From an uncultured Eubacteriales bacterium (GTDB lineage: Bacteria; Bacillota; Clostridia; Lachnospirales; Lachnospiraceae), in the NCBI GenBank assembly GCA_900542465.1, contig UQNS01000004.1:71236-135235 (forward strand): 64,000 nt of DNA. The letters are read 5' to 3'. Positions within the stretch are counted from its first letter, which is position 1; every line of letters starts with the position of its first letter. Positions 1-8,712 of the stretch are shown here, in pieces. Made by a program: the position numbers and the translations under genes. The notes below the pieces were generated by a model. That model made no database searches and had not been told where the DNA came from. It saw only the letters and a program-made list of their open reading frames with translations.

Positions 1-2
1 AG

Positions 3-851
3 GATACCCTTGCACAATGCGATAAATATGAAGATATTTTTTCCATGCAGAAAGAAGGTTCTGTTCTATGGAAGGTAAATCACGATCAGATAACAACTAT
101 TCCAGCAGACCTTGGCAAAGCTATAGATGCAGCTTTGGAAATATCCAATAAAACGGACGGAAACTTCCAGATCAGTATTGGTCGCGTCTCCAGTCTGTGG
201 GATTTTTCCTCAGATAAAAAAATAATTCCTCCGGAGTCGGCCTTAAAGGAGGCTCTTGCTACCGTAGATGACTCAAAAATAAGTGTACGCCCCCTGGACC
301 CTGGTGATCCGAATGGTGATTGGACAATAAACAAGCCCAAACAGACTATAATAGATCTCGGCGCCGTAGCAAAGGGATATATTGCAGACCGCTTAAAAGA
401 GTATCTGGCCTCCAGATTAGTCAGACACGCCCTGATCAATCTCGGCGGCAACGTATTATGCATGGGCGGCAAAGGTAATGACCCATTTAAGATCGGTATA
501 CAAAAGCCTTTCGCAAGCTCCGGTACGACTTCGGCAATTCTTTCTCTTAAAGATAAGTCATCTGTATCATCCGGTATCTCCGAACGATATTTTAAGGGTG
601 ACGACGGAAAGCTTTACCACCATATTTTAAATCCCAAGACCGGTTACCCATATGACAACAATCTCTATCAGGTCACTATTATTTCCGACAGTTCTCTTGA
701 TGGAGACTGTCTCAGCACCACATGTTATGTATTAGGACTGGAAAAGGGTATGAAATTTATAGAATCACTGAAAGACTTTGAAGCTGTCTTCATAACCAGT
801 GATCAGGAACTGCACTATTCATCAGGAGCGAAACAATATGCCATTCATTAG
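3..851 (+). CDS. apbE: FAD:protein FMN transferase (ApbE family), 5' end outside window
   Basis: Transfers FMN from FAD onto a Thr/Ser of flavoprotein targets such as Rnf/Nqr subunits; family members are usually exported lipoproteins. The reading frame is open from the first base of the window, so the N-terminus (including any lipobox) is missing. Family landmarks are present in order: a CDKYEDIFSM-like segment, IDLGAVAKGYIADR, ALINLGGNV, HHILNPKTGYP and a late D..LSTTCYVLG. These match the ApbE core and C-terminal flavin/Mg site. The stop overlaps the start of the next gene by 14 bases, so the two are probably co-transcribed. Target proteins are not visible in the window. Confidence 0.9.
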   Translation, partial: DTLAQCDKYEDIFSMQKEGSVLWKVNHDQITTIPADLGKAIDAALEISNKTDGNFQISIGRVSSLWDFSSDKKIIPPESALKEALATVDDSKISVRPLDPGDPNGDWTINKPKQTIIDLGAVAKGYIADRLKEYLASRLVRHALINLGGNVLCMGGKGNDPFKIGIQKPFASSGTTSAILSLKDKSSVSSGISERYFKGDDGKLYHHILNPKTGYPYDNNLYQVTIISDSSLDGDCLSTTCYVLGLEKGMKFIESLKDFEAVFITSDQELHYSSGAKQYAIH

Positions 852-1572
852 AACTATCGTTAGTTTAGCCTATGTACTTCTATTCATGATATTGAGTATA
901 TTTACTCTTCCCTGCGAGTACTTTCTTCGCAGGAAAAATAAAGTAAAGGCTCAGCAATATTCTCAAAGACTTATAAATTGGGGCTTTGCATGTCTTACAG
1001 CACTTTCAGGTGCTAAAAATACTATAAAAGGTTCAGAAAATATACCAAAAGGGGACGCTGTCTTATTTGTAGCTAACCACAGGAGTTTCTATGATCTGAT
1101 CTTAGGTTATCCTCATCTATCCATCCCTACATCTATAGTCGCTAAGGAATCTTTAAAAAAGGTTCCCTTTATCGGCGCATGGATGAAAAGGATAGGATGT
1201 CTTTTTCTTGCCAGAGATGACATGAGAGCCGGTATGAAAATGATAATGGATGGTATCACCCTTATAAAAAGTGGTACCTCTGTTCTGATCTTTCCTGAAG
1301 GCACCAGGAATGAGGGTGATGGCATCCAGGAATTTCATGCAGGAAGCTTTAAATTAGCAATAAAACCCGGAGCAAAGATCGTCCCAATGGTGATCACCAA
1401 TACACGCGAAGTATTTGAAGACCATTTTCCATGGCTGCATCCGCAAAATACATGTATTGAATTTCTGCCTCCCGTTGATACAAAAGATCTATCAAAGGAA
1501 GAATTGAAAACTATCCATGAAAAGATCCGTCAGGATATGCTTGTCGTATTTAACCGCAATATTGGCAGCTGA
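838..1572 (+). CDS. plsC: 1-acyl-sn-glycerol-3-phosphate acyltransferase (PlsC-like)
   Basis: Membrane-associated lysophospholipid acyltransferase of 244 residues that would make phosphatidic acid for phospholipids. An N-terminal hydrophobic helix is followed by the NHRSFYDL block (the HX4D catalytic motif) and the FPEGTRNEGDG block that binds glycerol phosphate. I chose the ATG at 838 because AGGAG lies just upstream at a good distance; the upstream in-frame start at 799 has no such site. It overlaps the apbE-like gene by 14 bases. Acyl-donor preference cannot be told from sequence. Confidence 0.9.
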   Translation: MPFIRTIVSLAYVLLFMILSIFTLPCEYFLRRKNKVKAQQYSQRLINWGFACLTALSGAKNTIKGSENIPKGDAVLFVANHRSFYDLILGYPHLSIPTSIVAKESLKKVPFIGAWMKRIGCLFLARDDMRAGMKMIMDGITLIKSGTSVLIFPEGTRNEGDGIQEFHAGSFKLAIKPGAKIVPMVITNTREVFEDHFPWLHPQNTCIEFLPPVDTKDLSKEELKTIHEKIRQDMLVVFNRNIGS

Positions 1573-1653
1573 TAAATATAAAAAACATAGTTTTTGCGTT
1601 ATATCTATGCTATACTATATCGCAGTTTTTAATTAATTCTAGGAGGATGACTC

Positions 1654-2073
1654 ATGCCTATTTGGTTAATCATTTTACTGATTGCTGTTGCAGCTGCTGC
1701 AGTAGCTCTCTTAATTGTTTACTTTACTGTCGGCAAAAAAATGCAGAAAAGACAGGATGAAACACAGGCTGCTATCGATCAGACTAAGCAGACTATGGAT
1801 ATGTTAATTATCGACAAGAAAAAGCTTCCTCTTAAGGAAGCAGGTCTTCCTAAGATCGTTTTAGAACAGGCTCCAAAAAGGGTCCATAACCGTAAAATGC
1901 CGATCGTCAAGGCTAAAGCCGGCGGTAAGATCATTTCCCTGGTTGCCGATAAAAAAGTATTTGACACCATACCTGTCAAAACAAATGTAAAAGCTGAAGT
2001 TTCAGGTATATATCTTGTTGGTTTCAGACCAACACGTGGAAGTAAGCCGATCGAACCGGTAAAAAAGAAATAA
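1654..2073 (+). CDS. Small single-pass membrane protein of unknown function
   Basis: 139 residues. The first 26 or so form a strong hydrophobic helix (LIILLIAVAAAAVALLIVYF), followed by a short charged, coiled-coil-like stretch (KKMQKRQDETQAAIDQTKQ) and a basic, beta-rich C-terminal part ending in KPIEPVKKK. I do not recognise a family. A perfect AGGAGG precedes the ATG, and a strong terminator follows, so it is a real, well-translated gene. The high lysine/arginine content and predicted inside tail would suit a cytoplasmic domain tethered to the membrane. It is not obviously linked to its neighbours. Confidence 0.7.
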   Translation: MPIWLIILLIAVAAAAVALLIVYFTVGKKMQKRQDETQAAIDQTKQTMDMLIIDKKKLPLKEAGLPKIVLEQAPKRVHNRKMPIVKAKAGGKIISLVADKKVFDTIPVKTNVKAEVSGIYLVGFRPTRGSKPIEPVKKK

Positions 2074-2085
2074 TATCTTTCTTTT

Positions 2086-2125
2086 AAAGGAAGCGGAAAA
2101 AATATTTTCTCTGCTTCCTTTTTTT
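2086..2125 (+). terminator. Rho-independent terminator
   Basis: A 9-bp stem (AAAGGAAGC/GCTTCCTTT) is followed by a run of T directly after the small membrane protein gene. It separates that gene from pncB. Confidence 0.85.
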
Positions 2126-2204
2126 ATACCTTTTTTCAGGCTTTCATGTATAATCGTTAGTAACATTTTGATAAAAACGATCATCCAGATTGCAGGAGGA
2201 GCTT

Positions 2205-3656
2205 ATGGCAAGGAATCTTACACTTCTTACAGACCTTTACGAACTGACAATGATGCAGGGTTATTTTAAGGCAAATAATCACAAACGTGTTATTTTCGAC
2301 CTTTTCTTCAGAAAAAACCCCTTTCAGGGCGGCTATGCCATTATGTGCGGACTGGAGCAATTGATCGAATATATCGAAGATCTGCATTTTACGGATGAAG
2401 ATATTAAATATCTCAGATCTACAGGGCAATTTGATGATTATTTCCTCGGATCATTAAAAGATTTCAGATTTACCGGAAATATCGATGCTATCCCCGAAGG
2501 CACCGTGGTCTTCCCAAATGAACCTCTTGTTAAGATCAAAGCTCCTATAGATCAGGCACAGCTGATCGAGTCAGCTGTCCTTAATATAATCAACCACCAA
2601 AGCCTCATTGCAACAAAGGCAGCTCGAGTCGTCAGTGCCGCCCGAGGAAGCGGCATAATGGAATTCGGACTCAGACGGGCTCAGGGACCCGATGCCGCTA
2701 TCTACGGAGCAAGAGCTGCAGTGATAGCCGGATGCGTTGGAACAAGCAATGTGCTGGCCGGCCAGAAGTTTAATATACCCGTGATGGGAACTCATGCCCA
2801 CAGCTGGATCATGTCATTTCCAACCGAATACGAAGCATTCAGGACTTACGCTCAGCTATACCCTGAAAACTGTATCCTGCTTGTAGATACCTACGATACA
2901 TTAGCATCAGGGCTTCCCAATGCTATTCGTGTCTTCCGTGAATTAAAGGATGAGGGTGTTGAATTTGGAAGCTACGGGATCCGCCTTGATTCAGGAGACC
3001 TTGCATATCTTACTAAACAGGCACGCATCATGCTGGATGAATCCGGGTTTTCTGATGCAAAGATCTCAGCCTCAGGAGATCTGGACGAATATCTGGTTGA
3101 ATCCCTGATCGCACAGGGGGCTAAAATAGATGCCTGGGGGATCGGAACCAAGCTGATCACCGCTAAAGATGATCCCGCCTTTGGAGGTGTTTATAAATTA
3201 GCCGCCATTGAAGGCGATAGTGGAGAAATGATCCCTAAGATCAAGATATCCGAAAATACGGTCAAGATCACTAATCCCGGAGATAAGGTCATCTATAGAA
3301 TATACGGAGAACATGGAACTATCTTTGCTGATCTTATCGCTCTTGCTCATGAGAGGTTCGATGAAAACGAACCTTTAGAGCTGTTCGATCCTAAAGAGAC
3401 CTGGAAAAGAACTATAATGGAACCTGGCAAATATAAGATCAGGCCTCTCCATGTCAATATCTTCAAGGATGGCCGCTGTGTTTATGAAAGTCCGTCTGTC
3501 ATGGATATACGCAGATATCGTGCCGAAGAGATCGAAACGATATGGGAAGAATCCCGCAGGATCCTTAACCCTCATGAGGTCCATGTTGATCTTTCTCAGG
3601 AACTTTTTGATCTTAAGAATGAATTATTGATGAACAGAAGAAATATACAAGCATAA
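2205..3656 (+). CDS. pncB: Nicotinate phosphoribosyltransferase
   Basis: Converts nicotinate and PRPP to nicotinate mononucleotide in NAD salvage. The 483-residue length is typical of the Gram-positive form. The N-terminus LTLLTDLYELTMMQGYF is the family hallmark; later blocks are RLDSGDLAYL and GTKLITAKDDPAFGGVYKL. The start is the ATG at 2205 with AGGAGG immediately upstream; an in-frame TTG at 2190 lies within that ribosome site and is rejected. It sits as a single gene between two terminators. Confidence 0.95.
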   Translation: MARNLTLLTDLYELTMMQGYFKANNHKRVIFDLFFRKNPFQGGYAIMCGLEQLIEYIEDLHFTDEDIKYLRSTGQFDDYFLGSLKDFRFTGNIDAIPEGTVVFPNEPLVKIKAPIDQAQLIESAVLNIINHQSLIATKAARVVSAARGSGIMEFGLRRAQGPDAAIYGARAAVIAGCVGTSNVLAGQKFNIPVMGTHAHSWIMSFPTEYEAFRTYAQLYPENCILLVDTYDTLASGLPNAIRVFRELKDEGVEFGSYGIRLDSGDLAYLTKQARIMLDESGFSDAKISASGDLDEYLVESLIAQGAKIDAWGIGTKLITAKDDPAFGGVYKLAAIEGDSGEMIPKIKISENTVKITNPGDKVIYRIYGEHGTIFADLIALAHERFDENEPLELFDPKETWKRTIMEPGKYKIRPLHVNIFKDGRCVYESPSVMDIRRYRAEEIETIWEESRRILNPHEVHVDLSQELFDLKNELLMNRRNIQA

Positions 3657-3662
3657 AAAAGC

Positions 3663-3697
3663 AGGAGCGTCGGTCAATTATCGATGCTCCTCATTTT
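3663..3697. terminator. Terminator after pncB
   Basis: A 10-bp stem (AGGAGCGTCG/CGATGCTCCT, one G-T pair) is followed by CATTTTTAT. It can serve pncB and, less well, the convergent ABC remnant. Confidence 0.75.
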
Positions 3698-3706
3698 TAT
3701 ATTATC

Positions 3707-4054
3707 TCATTTCTTTAATGAATATACGGAATCCAAAAGTTTTCTCGTATATTCTTCTTTGGCATTTCTTTTTAAATGCCTTGCTTCCAGTATTTCTACC
3801 AGCTTGCCTGACCTCATTACGACTACCCTGTCACAGAAATGCTCTGCCAGCGCCAGATCATGAGTTATGAGTATATTTGTGAAATCAGCCTTCTTCTGGC
3901 ATTCGGAAAGCAAGGTCAATATTTTTTTCTGAATGGAAACATCCAGCGCCGAAGTTGCCTCATCACATACCAGTATGCTTGGTGAGACAGCTACCGCTCT
4001 GGCAATACATACTCGCTGCAGTTCCCCTCCTTTCTGTCTATTCAATGAATATTT
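3707..4054 (-). pseudogene. C-terminal remnant of an OppF/DppF/NikE-type ABC transporter ATPase
   Basis: About 112 recognisable residues: a KGGELQRVCIARA block (ABC signature region, first serine changed), Walker B ILVCDEATSALD, the H-loop (ILITHDLALAEHFCDRV) and an oligopeptide-family tail. Walker A, the Q-loop and roughly the first 150 residues are absent. Upstream the frame runs into a stop near position 4057, and no permease or binding-protein gene is nearby. Homology stops at the signature motif, as expected for a deletion junction. It cannot hydrolyse ATP and is almost certainly a decaying relic of a peptide or nickel importer. An accidental AAAGGAGG lies inside the remaining coding sequence. 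Confidence 0.8.
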
Positions 4055-4105
4055 GAGACGATTTTATCATAATGGAAATATCAAATTAATCCTCCCATGA
4101 GGGAT

Positions 4106-4144
4106 AAAAAAACGACACAGCCGATATCACTATCAACTGTGCCG
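4106..4144 (-). terminator. Terminator of the galE-glmM-ispE operon
   Basis: On the minus strand, CGGCACAG pairs with CTGTGTCG and is followed by seven T. It lies just beyond the DUF1934 gene. Confidence 0.8.
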
Positions 4145-4151
4145 ATATTTT

Positions 4152-4577
4152 TTAAAATTCTATATATATTTTCATATCATAATCGCCTACCAGACCTCCG
4201 GCCTGATAAAGTGAATATTTTATTTTTATTTCCATATCCGTCTCGCCCAGACGTGTTATATCCAGACTGTGAGTATGATTTTCCATCTCAAGGTCTCCAT
4301 ATGGCGTTGATAAGACGAACGGGACCCTGCTGCCTGACGAGAATTCAGTGCTAGCCGAAGACGATCCCTTTTTAGACCATTCCATCCTGTTCGGAGATAT
4401 CTTAAGAAGATGAGTGTTTTTCCCATTTTCGCCTTCATCATGAACAAAAGAAACGACCCTGTTTTCTCCAACGATGCTGGTATTTCCCCCGCAGATGATC
4501 TCTTCTTCTTCACCATCCTGATTTCTGATCATTTTGACCTTTACATTAGATACTTCCACTTTCAGCTTCCTTTTCAT
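4152..4577 (-). CDS. DUF1934 domain protein (YwiB-like)
   Basis: 141-residue, calycin-like beta-barrel protein of unknown biochemical role, found widely in Firmicutes. Family features seen: N-terminal strands V.V.NVKVKMIRNQDG, a central RVPFVLSTPYGDLEM block and a terminal MEIKIKYSLYQAGGLVGDYDM strand pair. The first 32 bases overlap the end of the GntR gene, so translation is probably coupled. It is the last gene of the operon before a terminator. Confidence 0.8.
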   Translation of the reverse strand: MKRKLKVEVSNVKVKMIRNQDGEEEEIICGGNTSIVGENRVVSFVHDEGENGKNTHLLKISPNRMEWSKKGSSSASTEFSSGSRVPFVLSTPYGDLEMENHTHSLDITRLGETDMEIKIKYSLYQAGGLVGDYDMKIYIEF

Positions 4578-5244
4578 GTAATTCTATAGCAGCTGTAATA
4601 TCATGCTCCTGCTTATATATGTGCTTACGAATAGAATTACGGGCAGCTTCCACATCTCTGTTCACTATCTTTTCAAGGATCTCATTATGCTCATCAATAA
4701 GAGATCTTCGAGTGGATTCATTTTTAATGTGCTCCAGTCTGTACCTGTATATCTGTTCGCGCAGATTGTTAATGATCTGTATAAGACGTCTGTTTCCCGT
4801 CGCCTTATAAATAATGTCATGAAATTTAATATCTGCATCCGCCATTGTAAGGACATCACCTGACTTGACTGCAGCTTCGAAGACCTTGCTGGCATTTTTG
4901 AGCTCTGACAGACCTTCACTTGTGATCCTGTGGCAGCATAATTCTACTGCTAATTCTTCCAATGTTGATCTTACTTCCAGAACATCCTGCATATCTCTCT
5001 TGGTAATATTAGCAACCTCTGCGCCCCTTCTTGGTATCATAGTCACGAGCCCTTCCAGCTCCAGTTTCCTGATAGCCTCACGGACAGGCGTCCTGCTTAC
5101 TCCCAGCTGGTTCGCCAGTTGGATCTCCATAAGCCTTTCTCCCGGCTGCAGATCTCCCTGTAAAATTGCCTGACGAAGCCTTAAAAACACAACCTCACGT
5201 AATGGCAGGCTAAGACTTGCATCCAATCTCATATCATCTTTCAT
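4546..5244 (-). CDS. GntR family transcriptional regulator, FadR (FCD) subfamily
   Basis: 232 residues. The N-terminal winged helix-turn-helix (residues about 10-75) contains the typical LREVVFLRLRQAILQGDLQPGERL and GVSRTPVREAIRKLELEGLV blocks. The C-terminal all-helical FCD ligand domain has the metal-binding type D..FH..I pattern (ADIKFHDIIYKATGN). FadR-type regulators answer to small organic acids; the ligand is unknown here. It overlaps ispE by 4 bases (ATGA) and the DUF1934 gene by 32. Being embedded in a precursor-biosynthesis operon, it may act elsewhere or autoregulate. Confidence 0.9.
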   Translation of the reverse strand: MKDDMRLDASLSLPLREVVFLRLRQAILQGDLQPGERLMEIQLANQLGVSRTPVREAIRKLELEGLVTMIPRRGAEVANITKRDMQDVLEVRSTLEELAVELCCHRITSEGLSELKNASKVFEAAVKSGDVLTMADADIKFHDIIYKATGNRRLIQIINNLREQIYRYRLEHIKNESTRRSLIDEHNEILEKIVNRDVEAARNSIRKHIYKQEHDITAAIELHEKEAESGSI

Positions 5245-6128
5245 TGAACACTCCTTGCCATAAAGACCTCTGCGTCTCTATATTTTAAAGTCATTATCTC
5301 CACAATCTTCTTAGCCGCTCTTTCATCTGGAAAAATACCATATACAGTTGGACCGCTTCCACTCATCAGAGCCTTTACGGCTCCTCCTGACTCAATGTCC
5401 TTCTTTATCTCACCAACCACAGGGTTTGACTTTATAATTACCCTCTCAAACGAGTTCTCCATAAGACCGGCTATTTCATTCAATCCTTTTCCCTCTTCTA
5501 TGGCCGCCACCAAGCCATCGATGTCAGGATGCTTTCTGCCAGTGTCTGAATCGATCGCGTTGTAGGCCTGTCCTGTCGAAACTCCCACCTTGGGTTTCAC
5601 AAGAACAAATACCGCATCCGGAAAATTCCTGATGCCTCGGATCTTTTCTCCTCTGCCTGTCGCCAGCGCTGTTCCTCCGACGACACAGTAAGGAACATCC
5701 GAGCCTATTATCGCTCCTATATCCATTCTTTTCTCTGCAGAAAGAGCAGTACTGAAAAGTTCATCCATTCCATTGATAACAGCTGCTGCATCAGTGCTTC
5801 CACCTGCAAGCCCTGCTTCCTTAGGAATATTTTTTTCAATAAAAATATTAACACCAAATTTCACATTTGAAAAATATTTTTTTTCTTTTACCTTTGAAAT
5901 AAATGCATTTGCCGCTTTAACCGCCAGATTTCTATGATCTGTCGGCAGCGCAGAATCATCAGTAATAAGATGGATCTCATCATCCGATCTTCTTTCCAGA
6001 GTGACTCTATCACTTAGATCTAAAGAATGCATAACCATCTTTACTTCGTGATATCCATCTTCTCTGGGATAGCAGACATCAAGTCCCAGATTGATTTTTG
6101 CATTTGCTCTTATTTCTATCTTATCCAT
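5241..6128 (-). CDS. ispE: 4-diphosphocytidyl-2-C-methyl-D-erythritol kinase
   Basis: Phosphorylates CDP-ME at the 2-position in the MEP pathway to isoprenoids. 295 residues, the normal length. The N-terminus ANAKINLGLDV is the family signature; the GHMP-kinase ATP loop is PKEAGLAGGSTDAAA (residues about 100-115), and a late LMSGSGPTVYGIF block matches the third GHMP motif. It sits between glmM and gntR with a 14-base gap upstream and a 4-base overlap downstream. Confidence 0.95.
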   Translation of the reverse strand: MDKIEIRANAKINLGLDVCYPREDGYHEVKMVMHSLDLSDRVTLERRSDDEIHLITDDSALPTDHRNLAVKAANAFISKVKEKKYFSNVKFGVNIFIEKNIPKEAGLAGGSTDAAAVINGMDELFSTALSAEKRMDIGAIIGSDVPYCVVGGTALATGRGEKIRGIRNFPDAVFVLVKPKVGVSTGQAYNAIDSDTGRKHPDIDGLVAAIEEGKGLNEIAGLMENSFERVIIKSNPVVGEIKKDIESGGAVKALMSGSGPTVYGIFPDERAAKKIVEIMTLKYRDAEVFMARSVQ

Positions 6129-6142
6129 ACCTTTTTACCCGA

Positions 6143-7489
6143 TCACTCCGAGAACTTCTCAAGCTCTTCGGCAATTTTACAAGCTAGTTCCTCGCACTTC
6201 TCAGCACTTTCCGCCTCGACCATAACCCTGATAAGAGGTTCTGTTCCTGATTTTCTGACTAAGACTCTTCCATCGTTTCCAAGCTCTTTTTCCACTTCTT
6301 CAATAAGAGCGTTGACTTTTTCATCATGCAAGGCCTCTTCTTTATCTCTTACCCTAACATTTTTTAATAGCTGAGGATAGATATGCAGTCCTTCCATGCA
6401 CTGACTTACAGGCTTCTTGGATGCGATCATTACCTCCATAAGCTTGATAGCTGTAATAAGTCCGTCTCCTGTCGTCGAATGTTTGGAAAAAATAATATGT
6501 CCTGACTGTTCTCCGCCTAAAATATAGGTGTTTTGAACCATACATGCATATACATTTTTATCTCCAACATCTGTCTTTTCATAAGAGATCCCCAGTTCAT
6601 CAAAGGCCTTATAAAGACCGATATTTGACATTATAGTAGTGACTACCGTATTTCCGGTGAGCTTATCCTGTGCGTGCAGGTACTTACCGTAAATATATAG
6701 AATATGATCTCCTGTAAGAAGAGCTCCGTTTTCATCCACAGCTATGCAGCGGTCTGCATCTCCATCAAATGCAAATCCTATATCCAGTCCCTTTTCCACC
6801 ACCAGCTTCTGCAGGTCCTCTGGATGGGTCGAACCGCTGTCCATGTTTATATTAAGTCCATTTGGTTCTGCATGTATGACAAATGTCTCTGCTCCTAACG
6901 CGTCGAATACACTTTTTGCTAAAGTCCACGCACTTCCGTTGGCCGCATCGATACCAACTTTTATCCCTTTAAATGAATATTCGGCAAGTCCCATAAGGAA
7001 TCCCATATATCTGTTTCTTGCCCCTACATAGTCGACTGTATACCCGATCTTATCTCCCTGAGCAAACTCAAGTTCATCTGTTTCACCGTCAATATATTTC
7101 TCGATCTCAGAAATTACATCTTCTGTCATTTTTTCGCCGAGTTTGTTTATAAGTTTTATTCCATTATCAAAATATGGATTATGACTGGCTGAGATCATAA
7201 TTCCGCAGTCCAGTTCATCGACTCTTGTAACAAATGCCACACTTGGCGTCGTTGTTACATGTAGAAGATATGCATTGGCTCCTGAGGCTGTGAGACCCGC
7301 AACCAAAGCATATTCAAACATGTAGCTGCTGAGTCTTGTATCTTTTCCTATTACGATATGGGCCTTTCCGTCCTCATGCTGTTTTCCAAAGTAATCTCCA
7401 AGAAAACGTCCTATCTTGTACGCATGCTCTACAGTGAGCTTTACATTAGCTTCTCCTCTAAAACCATCTGTTCCAAAGTATTTACCCAT
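6143..7489 (-). CDS. glmM: Phosphoglucosamine mutase
   Basis: Interconverts glucosamine-6-phosphate and glucosamine-1-phosphate on the route to UDP-GlcNAc and peptidoglycan. 448 residues from the ATG at 7489 (MGKYFGTDGFRG, the standard GlmM start; the frame stays open further upstream inside galE but is unrelated there). Key sites: phosphoserine loop ISASHNP, Mg-binding DGDADRC, and the phosphate-binding RKSGTEPLIRV near the C-terminus. A GAAGGGAAC ribosome site precedes it. The start overlaps the end of galE by 8 bases. Confidence 0.95.
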   Translation of the reverse strand: MGKYFGTDGFRGEANVKLTVEHAYKIGRFLGDYFGKQHEDGKAHIVIGKDTRLSSYMFEYALVAGLTASGANAYLLHVTTTPSVAFVTRVDELDCGIMISASHNPYFDNGIKLINKLGEKMTEDVISEIEKYIDGETDELEFAQGDKIGYTVDYVGARNRYMGFLMGLAEYSFKGIKVGIDAANGSAWTLAKSVFDALGAETFVIHAEPNGLNINMDSGSTHPEDLQKLVVEKGLDIGFAFDGDADRCIAVDENGALLTGDHILYIYGKYLHAQDKLTGNTVVTTIMSNIGLYKAFDELGISYEKTDVGDKNVYACMVQNTYILGGEQSGHIIFSKHSTTGDGLITAIKLMEVMIASKKPVSQCMEGLHIYPQLLKNVRVRDKEEALHDEKVNALIEEVEKELGNDGRVLVRKSGTEPLIRVMVEAESAEKCEELACKIAEELEKFSE

Positions 7490-8564
7490 TATAGTTCCCT
7501 TCTTTGCCCTTATCCTCATACCCTTTGGGATTCTTATTCTGCCAGTTCCAGGAGTCCCTGCACATCTCCTTAAGATCACGTCCGGCTGTCCATCCCAGTT
7601 CTTTCTCGGCCTTATCCGCATTGCAGTAGAGTTCCGGCACATCTCCGGCTCTTCTTGATACGATCTTATATGGTATATCCACTCCGCTCTCTTCACTGAA
7701 TGTCTTTACCATGTCCAGAACAGAGATTCCACGCCCCGTTCCCAGATTATATACCAAGACCCTGGAACCGCTCTTATCCTCTTTCGTCACGGAACATTCT
7801 ACACCCATGACTCCAAGCTTTTCCAATGCTCTTACATGTCCCTCTGCAAGATCCATTACATGTATATAGTCTCTGATCGGTGTTCCATCAGGTGTATCAT
7901 AATCATCACCAAATATATTTAGCTCAGGCAATCTTCCAACTGCCACCTGTGTTATATAAGGCATGAGATTATTCGGTATACCATTCGGATCTTCGCCTAT
8001 AGAACCACTTTCATGTGCGCCTACAGGATTAAAGTACCTTAATAAAATGACTCTCATACCTCCATTTGCCACGGTAAGGTCTGTTAAAATGTCCTCCAGC
8101 ATGGCTTTCGTCCTTCCATATGGGCTTGTGATCTTCCCTCTGGGACATTCCTCCGTTATCGGAATAAATGCCGGATCTCCGTAAACCGTCGCTGACGATG
8201 AAAAAATTATTTTATTTACCTTTCTTTTTAATAATTCTTCAAAAAGGACCAGCGAGCCCGCAACGTTCACATTATAGTATTCAAGCGGCTCTCTGACTGA
8301 CTCTCCTACCGCCTTAAGCCCGGCAAAATGTATACAGGCATCTATTTCGTGGTTAGCAAATATTTCACTGTATATCTCCCTGTCCGCAATATCTCCCTCA
8401 TAAAAGGCGATCTTTCTCCCTGTTATGTCCTCCACTCTTTCAAGTGCAGCCACACTTGAATTTACAAGATTATCCAGAACTACTGTTTCATAACCCTGTT
8501 TCAGTAATTCTACCAGAGTATGGGATCCTATATACCCAGCTCCGCCGGTGACCAGAATAGCCAT
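7482..8564 (-). CDS. galE: UDP-glucose 4-epimerase
   Basis: NAD-dependent short-chain epimerase converting UDP-glucose and UDP-galactose. The N-terminal Rossmann loop is TGGAGYIGSH, the catalytic serine is in SSSATVYGDP, and the YxxxK pair is YGRTK. At 360 residues it is some 20 longer than usual; the extra length is a charged tail (NPKGYEDKGKEGNYNG). It is the first gene of a run ending at the terminator at 4106-4144, supplying sugar nucleotides for wall and surface polysaccharide. Confidence 0.93.
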   Translation of the reverse strand: MAILVTGGAGYIGSHTLVELLKQGYETVVLDNLVNSSVAALERVEDITGRKIAFYEGDIADREIYSEIFANHEIDACIHFAGLKAVGESVREPLEYYNVNVAGSLVLFEELLKRKVNKIIFSSSATVYGDPAFIPITEECPRGKITSPYGRTKAMLEDILTDLTVANGGMRVILLRYFNPVGAHESGSIGEDPNGIPNNLMPYITQVAVGRLPELNIFGDDYDTPDGTPIRDYIHVMDLAEGHVRALEKLGVMGVECSVTKEDKSGSRVLVYNLGTGRGISVLDMVKTFSEESGVDIPYKIVSRRAGDVPELYCNADKAEKELGWTAGRDLKEMCRDSWNWQNKNPKGYEDKGKEGNYNG

Positions 8565-8674
8565 ATGTCCTCCTTCTTTTCGTAGGCTCTAAACCGTCTA
8601 AGTATAACATAGATTTTAGTACAAAAGACTGCATGTGTCCTAACTATTATCATCTTTTTCGAGCTTTTTTAATA

Positions 8675-8702
8675 CAAAAAGCCTGCCATAAATCTGGCAG
8701 GC
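8675..8702 (-). terminator. Terminator of the ftsEX/S41/glycosyltransferase operon
   Basis: A perfect 8-bp stem, GCCTGCCA/TGGCAGGC, with a 6-base loop is followed on the minus strand by TTTTTG. It lies immediately after the glycosyltransferase stop. Confidence 0.9.
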
Positions 8703-8712
8703 AAAATCACTG

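Noticed and set aside
5600..5830. Further small plus-strand frames over ispE, glmM, dnaE and secA
   Set aside because: They are shadows of well-supported minus-strand genes and have no ribosome sites.
7490..7696. N-terminal extension of GlmM
   Set aside because: This stretch lies antiphase inside galE; the GlmM family starts at MGKYFGTDG with a ribosome site.
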